Notes: generated by a model from the sequence alone, not told the origin. A stretch of 11,058 nt of DNA from Blastocatellia bacterium (GCA_003488005.1 DNND01000044.1:53882-64939); one strand, 5' to 3'; counted from the stretch's first letter, positions 1-6,261 are shown. Program-made: numbers and translations.

Positions 1-21
1 CTCGGCTTGGCTGAGGTTTTT
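1..21 (+). terminator. Intrinsic terminator of a gene upstream of the window
   Basis: Bases 1-6 (CTCGGC) can pair with 10-15 (GCTGAG), with one G-U pair and a 3-nt loop, and a run of five T follows at 17-21. This is the form of a rho-independent terminator for a plus-strand gene ending just before the window. The stem may continue left of base 1, so its full length is unknown. The rest of 1-200 shows nothing I can identify. Confidence 0.5.
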
Positions 22-201
22 GCCTTAATTCAAGAATCCTATTACCGAATGCGCACACCCATCCGCTACCGCAGACGGTACTGACCTCATTGCCACTGCG
101 AGACGTTTAATTCAAATTGCATCACTACTCACCTTCCTAATGTCTGAATAAACTTTAAGTTTGTCGCGGCGTTACGACAAGCTAAAGCTTATCGGACACC
201 G

Positions 202-207
202 TATACT
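202..207 (+). promoter_or_regulatory. Possible -10 box (TATACT) of the 217-567 gene
   Basis: TATACT matches the sigma-70 -10 consensus at five of six positions and lies ten bases before the ATG at 217. No good -35 hexamer is seen 16-18 bases upstream. If the box is used, transcription would begin at about the start codon, giving a leaderless or nearly leaderless mRNA. That fits the lack of a strong Shine-Dalgarno sequence before 217. Confidence 0.3.
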
Positions 208-216
208 TTTCTTGAG

Positions 217-567
217 ATGAAGATGAACGAACTGATTAACGAGATTGTCGGCGTCTACCAAAAGCACGGTTGGCAATTGCGCCGGGTGCTGCTGCGCCCG
301 GAATCTCGAGCTGAACTTGAAACCGGGACCTCGTCATTAGGCGGAATCACACAAGAACAAGCCGAACTCGATGCGCTCTGGTTTTCAAGACCTTCGCATG
401 AGCAGCGGGAAGCCTGGGAACTGCGGCTGGTAGCGGAAAATCCTTACGCGCTGTTTGAAACTTTTGAAGCAGATGAATCTGAAGAAGAACGCGAAGACGT
501 ACGGCGGGAAATGGAAGCGCGTATGCGCGAGTACTCAAAAGCAAAAGTGCTGAGTGCTGAGCAATGA
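217..567 (+). CDS. Small acidic hypothetical protein
   Basis: This 116-residue protein belongs to no family I recognise. It has no signal peptide or membrane segment. It begins MKMNELINEIVGVYQKHGW, which looks like a short amphipathic helix. A charged second half (about residues 85-112) is rich in Glu and Arg and probably helical. ATG 217 is used here; an ATG two codons later (223) is equally possible, with GAG six bases before it. The last six codons and the stop lie inside a 7-bp tandem repeat (546-580), so the C-terminal VLSAEQ is repeat-derived and the original end may have been altered by the repeat. The gene converges on the PDZ-protein gene, leaving 52 bases between them. The steady reading frame and isolated position make it likely to be real; its function is unknown. 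Confidence 0.6.
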   Translation: MKMNELINEIVGVYQKHGWQLRRVLLRPESRAELETGTSSLGGITQEQAELDALWFSRPSHEQREAWELRLVAENPYALFETFEADESEEEREDVRREMEARMREYSKAKVLSAEQ

Positions 568-625
568 GTACTGAGTGTTGGCGGCTTTCTAACTCAGTAC
601 TCATAACTCAGTACTCAGTTCATTG
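546..625. repeat. Inverted pair of 7-bp tandem arrays between convergent genes
   Basis: The left array is five units of 7 bp: AGTGCTG, AGTGCTG, AGCAATG, AGTACTG and AGTGTTG (546-580). The right array reads the opposite strand, again five units: AACTCAG, TACTCAT, AACTCAG, TACTCAG and TTCATTG (591-625). The arms include a perfect 13-bp inverted repeat (564-576 with 592-604) around a 15-nt loop, so a hairpin can form in RNA from either strand. The element supplies the stop codons of both flanking genes, each reading CAA TGA. It may act as a two-way terminator or RNA stabiliser, although it has no T-tract. The layout resembles the STRR heptamer repeats known from cyanobacteria; that comparison is by form only. 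Confidence 0.8.
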
Positions 626-1588
626 TTTCCCCATCTTAACCGGAATCTCAACACGCTCCCCATCGCGCATCACCAGCAGCTTCACCGTGCTGTAAGGCAA
701 CGCCCGCCGGACGCGAGAAAGAAGCTCGTCCGAAGTACGAATGGGAATGCCATCGAATTCGATAACGATGTCGCCTGCTTTGACGCCCGCCATGTCTGCC
801 GGACGGTTTGATAAAATGCCGCCGAGGCGAACCCCAAACATCTTCGTTCCCGGTATTGCCACGCGTTCCGCGTCGCCATCTTCATAACCAAACTGTCCGC
901 GGCCTTCGGGCCGACCGCGATAGACGCTGGTGAGCCGGTCCAACTCTTCTCTTGAGATCGTAGTTAGTTTAGTGTTCTTCGTCTCGCCGTCGCGCAGGTA
1001 GACCACGTCCAAAGTTTTCCCGATCGGAGTGTTCGCCAGGAGTTCTGTGATCTCGTCGTCGGAATGAATCGGCATGCCGTCCACGGTGGTGATGATGTCA
1101 CCACCAACCAATCCAGCTTTGTCGGCAGGCGAATCCGGCGGTTCAACGTTATCGAAGGTGACGCCAGCATCATTCTCCGCAGTGTCGAACGAATTCACTC
1201 CCGCATACGCCTTTGGCTTACTATCCGCAAACTGAACATGAACATTTTGTCGAATGGGCCGGATAATTGCCGTGAAGCCTGCCGCGGCGATGAAAAATAT
1301 CAGCAAGCCGATAAACATCCAGCTCATTCCACTCATGCGCTGCTTCCGCTTGCGCATCGGACCACCCGCGGAGACTGCCATCCCACGATACTGGTGCTGA
1401 TTAAATTGGGCTGCACCATTCCCCGGTAGTGTGCCGGGCGGAACGTTCTGAAAACGAACTGTCTCAGTGTACTCAGCCGTACCTTCGCCGAGGCGAAAAC
1501 CACAGTTGCGACAGAATCTCAGCTCCTTGGGCATGGGCGCGTTGCAGTTTCCGCAATTTGTGACTGAGGCGTTCGTTTCGGGAGTCAT
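620..1588 (-). CDS. Membrane protein with zinc ribbon and two PDZ domains
   Basis: This 322-residue protein has an N-terminal zinc ribbon (CxxC at Cys12/15 and Cys26/29). A linker of about 55 residues rich in Gly, Asn and Gln follows, then a basic stretch (PMRKRKQR, 78-85) and one membrane helix (about 90-110). Two PDZ domains come next (about 128-210 and 233-320), with carboxylate-binding-loop patterns near AGVNSF and FGVRLG and the typical ADKAGLVGGDII and ADMAGVKAGDIV segments. The basic residues before the helix predict the ribbon inside the cell and the PDZ domains outside the membrane. HtrA- or CtpA-type proteases carry such PDZ domains, but no protease domain is present, so a scaffold or adaptor for envelope proteolysis is the likely role (inference). 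The start is ATG with only a weak ribosome site. The stop lies in the 7-bp repeat element. Confidence 0.85.
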   Translation of the reverse strand: MTPETNASVTNCGNCNAPMPKELRFCRNCGFRLGEGTAEYTETVRFQNVPPGTLPGNGAAQFNQHQYRGMAVSAGGPMRKRKQRMSGMSWMFIGLLIFFIAAAGFTAIIRPIRQNVHVQFADSKPKAYAGVNSFDTAENDAGVTFDNVEPPDSPADKAGLVGGDIITTVDGMPIHSDDEITELLANTPIGKTLDVVYLRDGETKNTKLTTISREELDRLTSVYRGRPEGRGQFGYEDGDAERVAIPGTKMFGVRLGGILSNRPADMAGVKAGDIVIEFDGIPIRTSDELLSRVRRALPYSTVKLLVMRDGERVEIPVKMGKQ

Positions 1589-1870
1589 AGCAATTTCTAC
1601 AGTTTCGAGTATTCGGCCTTTTAAAACAGGCTAAGGATAGCAGAAGTCTATACGCGAAACGGAGCTTTCCGGTTGCATTGAACGGGGGAGATGGTGAAGC
1701 CCGGCGTCTTGATTAGGGCAAAGGCGGATTTTCCGTCTGTGGGTTCCGGCCCTTTCTATTCAATGCGCACCCAAATAGACTTTCAATCGAATCCAGTGCA
1801 ATATCTTTGAGCCCACCTCCCCTTTTGGCTCGCGATTCGCATTACCTTTCAGCTACTCGTTCAAGATCTC

Positions 1871-1889
1871 AAGGAGAAATAGCAAAGTG
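1871..1889 (+). promoter_or_regulatory. Ribosome binding site setting a GTG start
   Basis: AAGGAG at 1871-1876 is a near-perfect Shine-Dalgarno sequence ten bases before GTG at 1887. No ATG lies nearby in this frame, so GTG is taken as the start of the small Sm-like protein. The upstream gap (1589-1870) carries a short hairpin (GGCGGA TTT TCCGTC, around 1725-1740) but no promoter or riboswitch I can name. Confidence 0.65.
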
Positions 1890-2135
1890 GAAGTAACAAA
1901 AGCGCTGGCGGCACTGCAACCGCTGTACGGAAAAGACAATGTTGAGATTGTAACCCTCGATGGCCAGCGCGTGCGCGGCACCGTTCGCAGCATGAAAACC
2001 ACTCAAGCGTTGACTACGCCGAGCGTGAAGATCGAACGCGCCGGCGGCGAGATCATTAAGATCCCATTTCCCAGCATCGCCGAGATCAAGGACCACAATC
2101 CTGTCGAACAGAAGGCAGAAGGCAGTAAGTCGTAA
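1887..2135 (+). CDS. Small hypothetical protein, Sm-like beta-barrel pattern
   Basis: This 82-residue protein starts with a GTG. After a short helix (KALAALQPLYG) it alternates beta strands and turns: VEIVTLDGQ, RVRGTVRSM, SVKIERAGG, EIIKIPFPSI and AEIKD. The order of a first strand with a DG turn, a second strand with G, then three more short strands is the pattern of Sm/Hfq/LSM-type small barrels. I do not see the diagnostic Sm2 or Hfq signatures, so this is a fold guess only. The C-terminal tail is short and polar. The protein has no signal peptide and is probably cytoplasmic. A hairpin follows ten bases after the stop. The gene is convergent with the hydrolase gene and separated from it by a 7-bp repeat element. 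Confidence 0.65.
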   Translation: MEVTKALAALQPLYGKDNVEIVTLDGQRVRGTVRSMKTTQALTTPSVKIERAGGEIIKIPFPSIAEIKDHNPVEQKAEGSKS

Positions 2136-2145
2136 ATAATGGGCC

Positions 2146-2178
2146 TGCGGTTTTTAGCGAAGCCGCAACCAGATTTTC
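2146..2178 (+). terminator. Terminator-like hairpin after the Sm-like gene
   Basis: TGCGGTTT (2146-2153) pairs with AAGCCGCA (2160-2167) as an 8-bp stem with one G-U pair and a 6-nt loop, starting ten bases after the stop at 2135. The T-rich stretch ATTTTC begins six bases after the stem instead of directly after it, so termination may be inefficient. Confidence 0.4.
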
Positions 2179-2347
2179 CATTTTCCATTTCTCATTTTTC
2201 ATTTCAGTCTCACATCTCGCGGGTAAAGCGTAGAACGCAGCAAAGTTTCGTTCATGCCACTTGCGTTCTCATACTGCGGACGCTCGGTTTCAACCGAAGA
2301 ATCCTTCTCTTCAATGGCAAATGAAAAATGGTAAATGAAAAATGAAA
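2172..2347. repeat. Inverted pair of 7-bp tandem arrays (CATTTTC / AATGAAA)
   Basis: The left array (2172-2206) reads GATTTTC, CATTTTC, CATTTCT, CATTTTT and CATTTCA. The right array (2313-2347) reads AATGGCA, AATGAAA, AATGGTA, AATGAAA and AATGAAA, which is the same motif on the other strand. A 12-nt stretch CATTTTTCATTT (2193-2204) has exact reverse complements at 2319-2330 and 2333-2344. The 106-base centre has smaller inverted matches, such as GAACGCA near 2233 with TGCGTTC near 2262. It contains no gene. The element matches the 546-625 element in form (5+5 units, opposite orientation) but not in sequence. Confidence 0.75.
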
Positions 2348-2363
2348 AATTTCCGCCTGCGGT

Positions 2364-3437
2364 CTAATGCTTCCTGCCTGAAACGTCCCGCCGCGCGAGT
2401 TCTGCCTCAACATCACCCTGCAAAAAGTGGCGCGCGTTTTCTTCTCGCTTCAAAACCGCATCGAAGTGACAAAGCGTCAGTCCACGCACAAACACATGAG
2501 CTTGTTCTCCGGAACAAAGTTCCGCGATTGGCAACATCTCTTTCGGCATCCATGCCAATTCTCCCGTCCATGGCGTCATTCGTACCGCTTCATGCATTTC
2601 CTCGACGTCGTCCATGAAGTGCATGTGATCGGCCCGGCGCAGAATGAACATTTGTTTGGTCGCCGGCGTCCGTTCGAATAGTTCGTACATTCCGGCTAGT
2701 GGCAGAGACACATCATTCTCCGCAACCAGATAGAGTGTCGGGACGTCACGCTCCCAATTGAAATTGAGCTTTACCGGCAGAATGCCCGGCCTGGGCTGAG
2801 AACTTCCGCCAGGCGCGAGCGCGACCACGGCCCTGATACGCTGCTCGACCTCAATTGCCGCCAGCGCGGTCCAGCCACCAAAGCTGTGTCCGATAATTCC
2901 AATCTGAGTAGGATTAACCGTCATTTCAGACTTACCAACGTGACTGTCAAAGACACTGGCGCTGCAAAGAAGATGGTTTAGCAGAAAGAGAACATCGGGC
3001 ACGCGGCTGGCGATCAGAGCTTTCCAACGCTCCGACTTTTGCTCTGGAGTCTCATTAACCTGCCGCGACAATTCCCCTGCCAGGACTTCCGAATGATCCA
3101 TCGCCGCCACAATATATCCGTGACTGCTCAAATGGGTGCAAAGGAAGGTGGCGCTGCGACGGCCGGCGCCGCTTGAGTGCGAGAAGATGACCAGCGGATA
3201 GGTTCCCGCTCGGGCCACTGCATCACGCACTGCCGATTGCCGGCGAACGGTATTCATTGGCGGAGCTGTGAAGCTGTCCTGAGTTTCTGGCGCCAGGTCC
3301 TGGCCGGCATGTGGGGCCGCGGCCGGATACCAAATCTCACAAGGGAACAAACGATCTCGCTCTGTATCGAGCGCCTGAATCGTGCGCACTCCGACGGGAA
3401 ATCGGCCGCGAACAAATGGATCGTAAGCTTGGCTCAA
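2364..3437 (-). CDS. Alpha/beta hydrolase, dienelactone hydrolase / PAF-acetylhydrolase type
   Basis: This is a serine hydrolase of the alpha/beta fold. With the TTG start at 3437 it has 357 residues. The strand YPLVIFSHSSG (80-90) is typical of COG4188-type predicted dienelactone hydrolases. The nucleophile elbow is GHSFGG with Ser185. Asp242 (VAENDVSLP) and His271 (RADHMHF) complete a plausible triad. The frame is open to a GTG at 3542, but no ribosome site precedes it, whereas AAGGAAG lies about ten bases before the TTG and the family-like sequence begins soon after (YDPFVRGRFPVGVRT). No signal peptide is seen with either start, so a cytoplasmic esterase or lactonase is expected. The substrate cannot be told from the sequence. 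The stop lies 16 bases from the 7-bp repeat element. Confidence 0.85.
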   Translation of the reverse strand: MSQAYDPFVRGRFPVGVRTIQALDTERDRLFPCEIWYPAAAPHAGQDLAPETQDSFTAPPMNTVRRQSAVRDAVARAGTYPLVIFSHSSGAGRRSATFLCTHLSSHGYIVAAMDHSEVLAGELSRQVNETPEQKSERWKALIASRVPDVLFLLNHLLCSASVFDSHVGKSEMTVNPTQIGIIGHSFGGWTALAAIEVEQRIRAVVALAPGGSSQPRPGILPVKLNFNWERDVPTLYLVAENDVSLPLAGMYELFERTPATKQMFILRRADHMHFMDDVEEMHEAVRMTPWTGELAWMPKEMLPIAELCSGEQAHVFVRGLTLCHFDAVLKREENARHFLQGDVEAELARRDVSGRKH

Positions 3438-3746
3438 AACTGCAACTTCCTTTTTTGAGACTTGTTGGCTCTGTTCGATATTTGCTGAAACACCAACATA
3501 ACCCTGGTTTTCGGCAAGAAATGTATTCGCCTGCTGACGCACGGGCGGCGGTTTGGAGTCCAGGGTTTAACTTGCCCGCGGAAAAGCACAACCTGAAGGT
3601 TGGACTCTAAACTTCTTGAGCCAGCGGCGACTGGGCTCTTGTTTGTGCTACCTTCTTCCCTGACGGCTACCGGCTATTTTTTTTCCGACCGGCTTCGCGT
3701 ATAGTACGCCGTTTTAGTTTTCAGACTTGAGGAGAGATTTTAAGCG
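3438..3746. other. Intergenic region between divergent hydrolase and HEAT-like genes
   Basis: This roughly 310-base gap should hold promoters for both flanking genes. TATAGT (3700-3705) is a fair -10 box for the plus-strand gene at 3747, but no matching -35 is seen. A hairpin (GAGCC 3618-3622 with GGCTC 3634-3638, extended past a bulge) is followed by a T-rich stretch and looks terminator-like on the plus strand, although no plus-strand gene precedes it. The left third could belong to the hydrolase gene if its GTG at 3542 is used. Confidence 0.4.
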
Positions 3747-3749
3747 TTG
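3728..3749 (+). promoter_or_regulatory. Strong ribosome binding site setting a TTG start
   Basis: TGAGGAGAG at 3728-3736 includes GAGGAG, ten bases before the TTG at 3747. No ATG or GTG in frame is as well placed, so this decides the start of the 202-residue protein. Confidence 0.65.
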
Positions 3750-4355
3750 TCCTTACCGATTGAAGATTTTGGCGGGCGCCTTGCCAGTGTTTGGTCAGAG
3801 CTGCGTCCGGCCACGCGCGGCCTGGTCGAGCATGCGCTGCAAAATCCGCCACCAGCCCCGGCCCGCAGCGTCCCTTATGACGCGCGCGCGGACCACGAAC
3901 TCAGCCGCCTGCTCACCGCGCTGGATGAGCGAGCGCACGAAGCCGGCAATTTAGAGACTGAAAAGGGCAATCAGCTTCGTCACATCGCAGACACCTGCGC
4001 CGCGGTGTTACAGGAAAAAACGCGATCGGCGGAAGTCTTCACCCAACTCGTGCGCCGTGCCGACAAACGGCGCAACTACAAGCGGATCGATGCGTTGGCT
4101 GATGCGCTGGCGCGTTTTGCACCTAGTGAAGTTTGCGAACTGGCCCGCTCGCCGGAAGTAGTAGTGCGCGCATTATCAAGCGAGGCGCTGGCCCAGTTGC
4201 CCACTTCAGTTTTGATTGGGCTGTTGAGTGATCCGGTCGATGCCGAAATTGCTCGCGACGCTTTGCGGCGTCAGGCAGATGACTACGGCTCGGAAGAAGC
4301 CCGACAAATTGTCGGCGCGTTGGACCAGATGAACCTGAATTCGGATGATTTGTAA
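3747..4355 (+). CDS. Hypothetical all-helical protein, HEAT-like C-terminal half
   Basis: This 202-residue protein has no signal peptide or membrane segment and belongs to no family I can name. After a Pro-rich linker (about residues 34-44) it is almost wholly helical. Residues about 95-190 run as short paired helices (VFTQLVRRADKR, RIDALADALARF, PSEVCELARS, PEVVVRALSSEALAQL, PTSVLIGLLS, VDAEIARDALRRQ), the spacing expected of HEAT-type repeats as in DUF2336-like proteins. Such scaffolds usually bind proteins. The start is a TTG with a strong GAGGAG site. The gene is monocistronic and converges on the two-helix membrane protein gene, 71 bases away. Its role is unknown. Confidence 0.7.
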   Translation: MSLPIEDFGGRLASVWSELRPATRGLVEHALQNPPPAPARSVPYDARADHELSRLLTALDERAHEAGNLETEKGNQLRHIADTCAAVLQEKTRSAEVFTQLVRRADKRRNYKRIDALADALARFAPSEVCELARSPEVVVRALSSEALAQLPTSVLIGLLSDPVDAEIARDALRRQADDYGSEEARQIVGALDQMNLNSDDL

Positions 4356-4426
4356 CGGATAGTCATCCTAAGAGAACTTGCGCTCAGGTTTGATGGCGTC
4401 TTCGAATGGCTTGTTGGATTTTGTTG

Positions 4427-4609
4427 TTACGTTACTCTGCGCGCCTTGCGGAGGCAAAGGAAGGCAAGCAGCAACGTGATGAATGCAATTAGAAGCTGCG
4501 TCGTTGGAAAGACGCCGGCACCCAATATTAAAATCTCAAATATCCGAAACACAGCCACGAAACCTATAACTCCAAAGACCAGGGTCAGAAAATACCAGAG
4601 CAGTATCAT
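4427..4609 (-). CDS. Small two-helix membrane protein
   Basis: This 60-residue protein has two hydrophobic helices (about 1-25 and 33-54) joined by a short loop containing GAGVFPT, and ends in a basic tail (LRKARRVT) that is likely cytoplasmic. The frame is open back to 4693, which would overlap the end of ispH. ATG 4609 is preferred because AGGAAGG lies six bases upstream and the membrane segment begins there. The gene follows ispH on the same strand with 46 bases between and probably shares its transcript. The ribosome site lies in the arm of a hairpin (4616-4634). I recognise no family. Confidence 0.55.
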   Translation of the reverse strand: MILLWYFLTLVFGVIGFVAVFRIFEILILGAGVFPTTQLLIAFITLLLAFLCLRKARRVT

Positions 4610-4615
4610 AAGTTT

Positions 4616-4634
4616 CCTTCCTGTTTTCGGAAGG
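4616..4634 (-). promoter_or_regulatory. Hairpin enclosing the ribosome site of the small membrane protein
   Basis: CCTTCC (4616-4621) and GGAAGG (4629-4634) form a 6-bp perfect stem with a 7-nt loop. Read on the minus strand, the GGAAGG of the second arm is the Shine-Dalgarno sequence of the ATG at 4609. The hairpin lies 22 bases past the ispH stop. It could limit translation of the small protein or mark the ispH mRNA 3' end; there is no T-tract after it. Confidence 0.45.
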
Positions 4635-4655
4635 CCGATCAACGTTGCGGGGTTG

Positions 4656-5507
4656 CTATCTCTGCTGACCGAGCTCATGCAGGCGGGAAACAACCTGGTC
4701 GATCAGCCAGTTTGGTGTTGATGCGCCGGCGGTCACGCCAACACGCTGAGTGTTTTCGACGTCTGCGGGATTGATTTCGGCGGGCGTTTCAATCAAAAAA
4801 CTCTTTTCGCATTGTTCCTGACAAACCGCCAGCAGCTTGACACTGTTTGAGGAATGGCGGCCGCCAATTACGTAGAACACATCGACCTGTCCGGCAAGAG
4901 CGCGCGCGGCGTCCTGTCGATCGCGTGTGGCGGAACAAATCGTGTTGACTACTTGCGGTTCAGCATCGGTCTTGGCACGCACCGCCTCGGCAACTTCTAA
5001 AAACGTTTTCAACTTTATCGTCGTTTGCGAAACGACCAACGGCTCGCGCAACTGCGGCAATGCCGCGACTTCACTGGCATCGCGCACCACGAAGGTGTTC
5101 TTGGGCGCGTAACCTACCACGCCAATCATCTCAGGATGATCAGGATTACCGGCGACTACTACGTCACGGCCATCCAGCGCCGCGCGTTCGGCCAGGTGCT
5201 GGACTCTGGTTACAAAGGGGCAAGTAGCATCGATGACTTTGGCGGCCCGGCCTTCCAGGTCGCGTTGCACTTGCGGCGTAACTCCATGCGCGCGAATTAC
5301 GGCAATGGTGTCAGCGTCAGCTTCGTCGGGAACATCAATCGTTGAGACTCCCAACTCGCCCAGCCGTTCCATCTCCTGCGCATTATGAATCAATGGCCCA
5401 AGCGAACGGATGGGACGCACGCCTTCATCAAGCGCGTCCTCAACCATTTCGACGGCACGTTCAACGCCGAAACAAAAACCGTATTCTTCTGCTAGTAAGA
5501 CTTCCAT
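4656..5507 (-). CDS. ispH: 4-hydroxy-3-methylbut-2-enyl diphosphate reductase
   Basis: IspH (LytB) carries out the last step of the MEP isoprenoid pathway, reducing HMBPP to IPP and DMAPP with a [4Fe-4S] cluster in the cytoplasm. At 283 residues it is slightly shorter than the usual 300-320. The three cluster cysteines are present: Cys12 (GFCFGV), Cys96 (DATCPFV) and Cys191 (NTICSATRDRQ). Substrate-site residues are also visible: His41 (PLIHN), His74 (RAHG), His124 and Glu126 (PDHPE), the SQTT at 160-163, Ser219-Ser220-Asn221-Ser222 (HSSNS) and Ser263 (GASTP). The common GHxxHPE appears as GNPDHPE, a mild variant. The ATG is preceded by only a weak AAAG site. The 92-residue hypothetical gene lies 103 bases upstream on the same strand, with two hairpins between. 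Confidence 0.97.
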   Translation of the reverse strand: MEVLLAEEYGFCFGVERAVEMVEDALDEGVRPIRSLGPLIHNAQEMERLGELGVSTIDVPDEADADTIAVIRAHGVTPQVQRDLEGRAAKVIDATCPFVTRVQHLAERAALDGRDVVVAGNPDHPEMIGVVGYAPKNTFVVRDASEVAALPQLREPLVVSQTTIKLKTFLEVAEAVRAKTDAEPQVVNTICSATRDRQDAARALAGQVDVFYVIGGRHSSNSVKLLAVCQEQCEKSFLIETPAEINPADVENTQRVGVTAGASTPNWLIDQVVSRLHELGQQR

Positions 5508-5546
5508 CTTTAAGTTAACGCACTCGGTTAGATTACGATCGCTGTG

Positions 5547-5604
5547 CGCAACTTGGCAGTTGCGTCCTAAAGATCATTTGCCGACACCGCAAACTAACAG
5601 TTTG
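5547..5604. other. Two perfect hairpins in the leader of ispH
   Basis: CGCAACT (5547-5553) pairs with AGTTGCG (5558-5564) around a 4-nt loop, and CAAACT (5590-5595) pairs with AGTTTG (5599-5604) around a 3-nt loop. Both lie in the 103-base gap between the stop of the 92-residue gene and the ispH start. Neither has a T-tract on the minus strand, so they are not standard terminators for that strand. They may serve in RNA processing or ispH control. Confidence 0.45.
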
Positions 5605-5610
5605 TTTACC

Positions 5611-5889
5611 TTAGTTGACCGGTTCTGGCGCGCCTTCAGATTTTTGCCGATTGCATTTCTGCTGCCATTCTTCGCGCACCCGATCGCCGCCAGCTACGCG
5701 CTCATCAACCCACTCAATGTCCTTGTCAATCAAGGTTCGCAGATTTTTCAAAAAAGACTTTTTTAAATCGCCGAGATTGTGCGCAATGTCTCTTGGCAAA
5801 ACTGCGTAAGAGACGTCGCCAATGTAGCGAATAGCGTCGCAAAGCTCGTTTACTACGTTTTTGCCGGCCGACTCTGTTGTTTCTTCCAT
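5611..5889 (-). CDS. Small hypothetical protein upstream of ispH
   Basis: This 92-residue protein uses the ATG at 5889, because AAGGAG lies six bases upstream; the longer frame from 5913 adds eight residues without a ribosome site. It has no signal peptide or membrane segment. The centre (VVNELCDAIRYIGDVSYAVL then DIAHNLGDLKKSFLKNLRTLIDKDIEWV) looks like two or three amphipathic helices, with a charged, probably disordered C-terminal end. It does not match any family I can name. The strong ribosome site supports it as real. Same-strand placement before ispH suggests co-transcription, though the hairpins between could split the transcript. Confidence 0.65.
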   Translation of the reverse strand: MEETTESAGKNVVNELCDAIRYIGDVSYAVLPRDIAHNLGDLKKSFLKNLRTLIDKDIEWVDERVAGGDRVREEWQQKCNRQKSEGAPEPVN

Positions 5890-6261
5890 GATGAACTCCT
5901 TATCAAAAGCCAAACCGCAGATTATTCCGACGGCGGGCTATCTTAACATTACTCAAGTACGACCGCACGGCGCTGTTCGTTCCCAAAAGGCACGGGTTTG
6001 AACGCGGAATTCTTAGGCGCAACAATTTATTGAGGGCCGTTTGACTGGGACCGCGGGCGTCTCGCCCGCAGACTTGCGAGAGATGCAACGTTCCAGTAAT
6101 GCAGATCAGCAGCCAAACTCTTTTCGCACTTCGCGTTCATTGCGGGCGAGACGCCCGCGGTCCCAGTAAATTCTGTAAAATGCGCCAATAATTATGCAAC
6201 CGCGTCTCCGGTTCTGAGTGTACGAAGGTTGACAGAATTCGGAAAGAAAGAAGGCGCCCTA
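5890..6261. other. Intergenic region with REP pair
   Basis: This gap of about 370 bases separates the divergent 92-residue gene and the secreted-protein gene. Its main content is the 27-bp inverted REP pair at 6044-6167. No gene is supported. The GGGACCGCGGGCGTC repeat translates into the familiar junk GRDARGPSQ-type peptide on the minus strand. AAGG at 6251-6254, seven bases before ATG 6262, is the likely ribosome site of the next gene. Confidence 0.6.
6044..6167. repeat. REP-type element pair, 27-bp perfect inverted repeat
   Basis: The 27 bases at 6044-6070 (starting ACTGGGACCGCGGGCG) are the exact reverse complement of 6141-6167 (ending GCGGTCCCAGT), separated by 70 bases. Each arm also holds its own small palindrome, GCGGGCG TCT CGCCCGC. 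This nested layout of two REP units facing each other is that of a BIME. It is very GC-rich against an ordinary-composition spacer. Such units are usually spread by REP-associated tyrosine transposases (RAYT); none is encoded here. Confidence 0.9.

Noticed and set aside
1064..1429. 121-codon plus-strand frame opposite the PDZ gene
   Set aside because: It is antisense to clear PDZ and membrane-helix coding sequence, and its peptide has no domain-like pattern.
2139..2324. 61-codon plus-strand frame after the Sm-like gene
   Set aside because: It runs through the hairpin and the 7-bp repeat arrays, and its FPFSISHFSFQSH segment is simply the translated repeat.
546..2347. CRISPR array made of short repeats
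   Set aside because: Repeat units are 7 bp, contiguous without spacers, and arranged in inverted pairs, unlike CRISPR repeats and spacers.
3311..3610. 99-codon plus-strand frame opposite the hydrolase start
   Set aside because: Antisense to the hydrolase N-terminal region, without a ribosome site or recognisable sequence.
5410..5766. 118-codon plus-strand frame across the ispH start
   Set aside because: It is antisense to the start of ispH and the end of the 92-residue gene, both of which have better support.
5903..6088. Open frame on the minus strand through the first REP arm
   Set aside because: Its peptide (GRDARGPSQ type) is the usual junk translation of this GC-rich repeat; there is no ribosome site and part overlaps intergenic sequence only.
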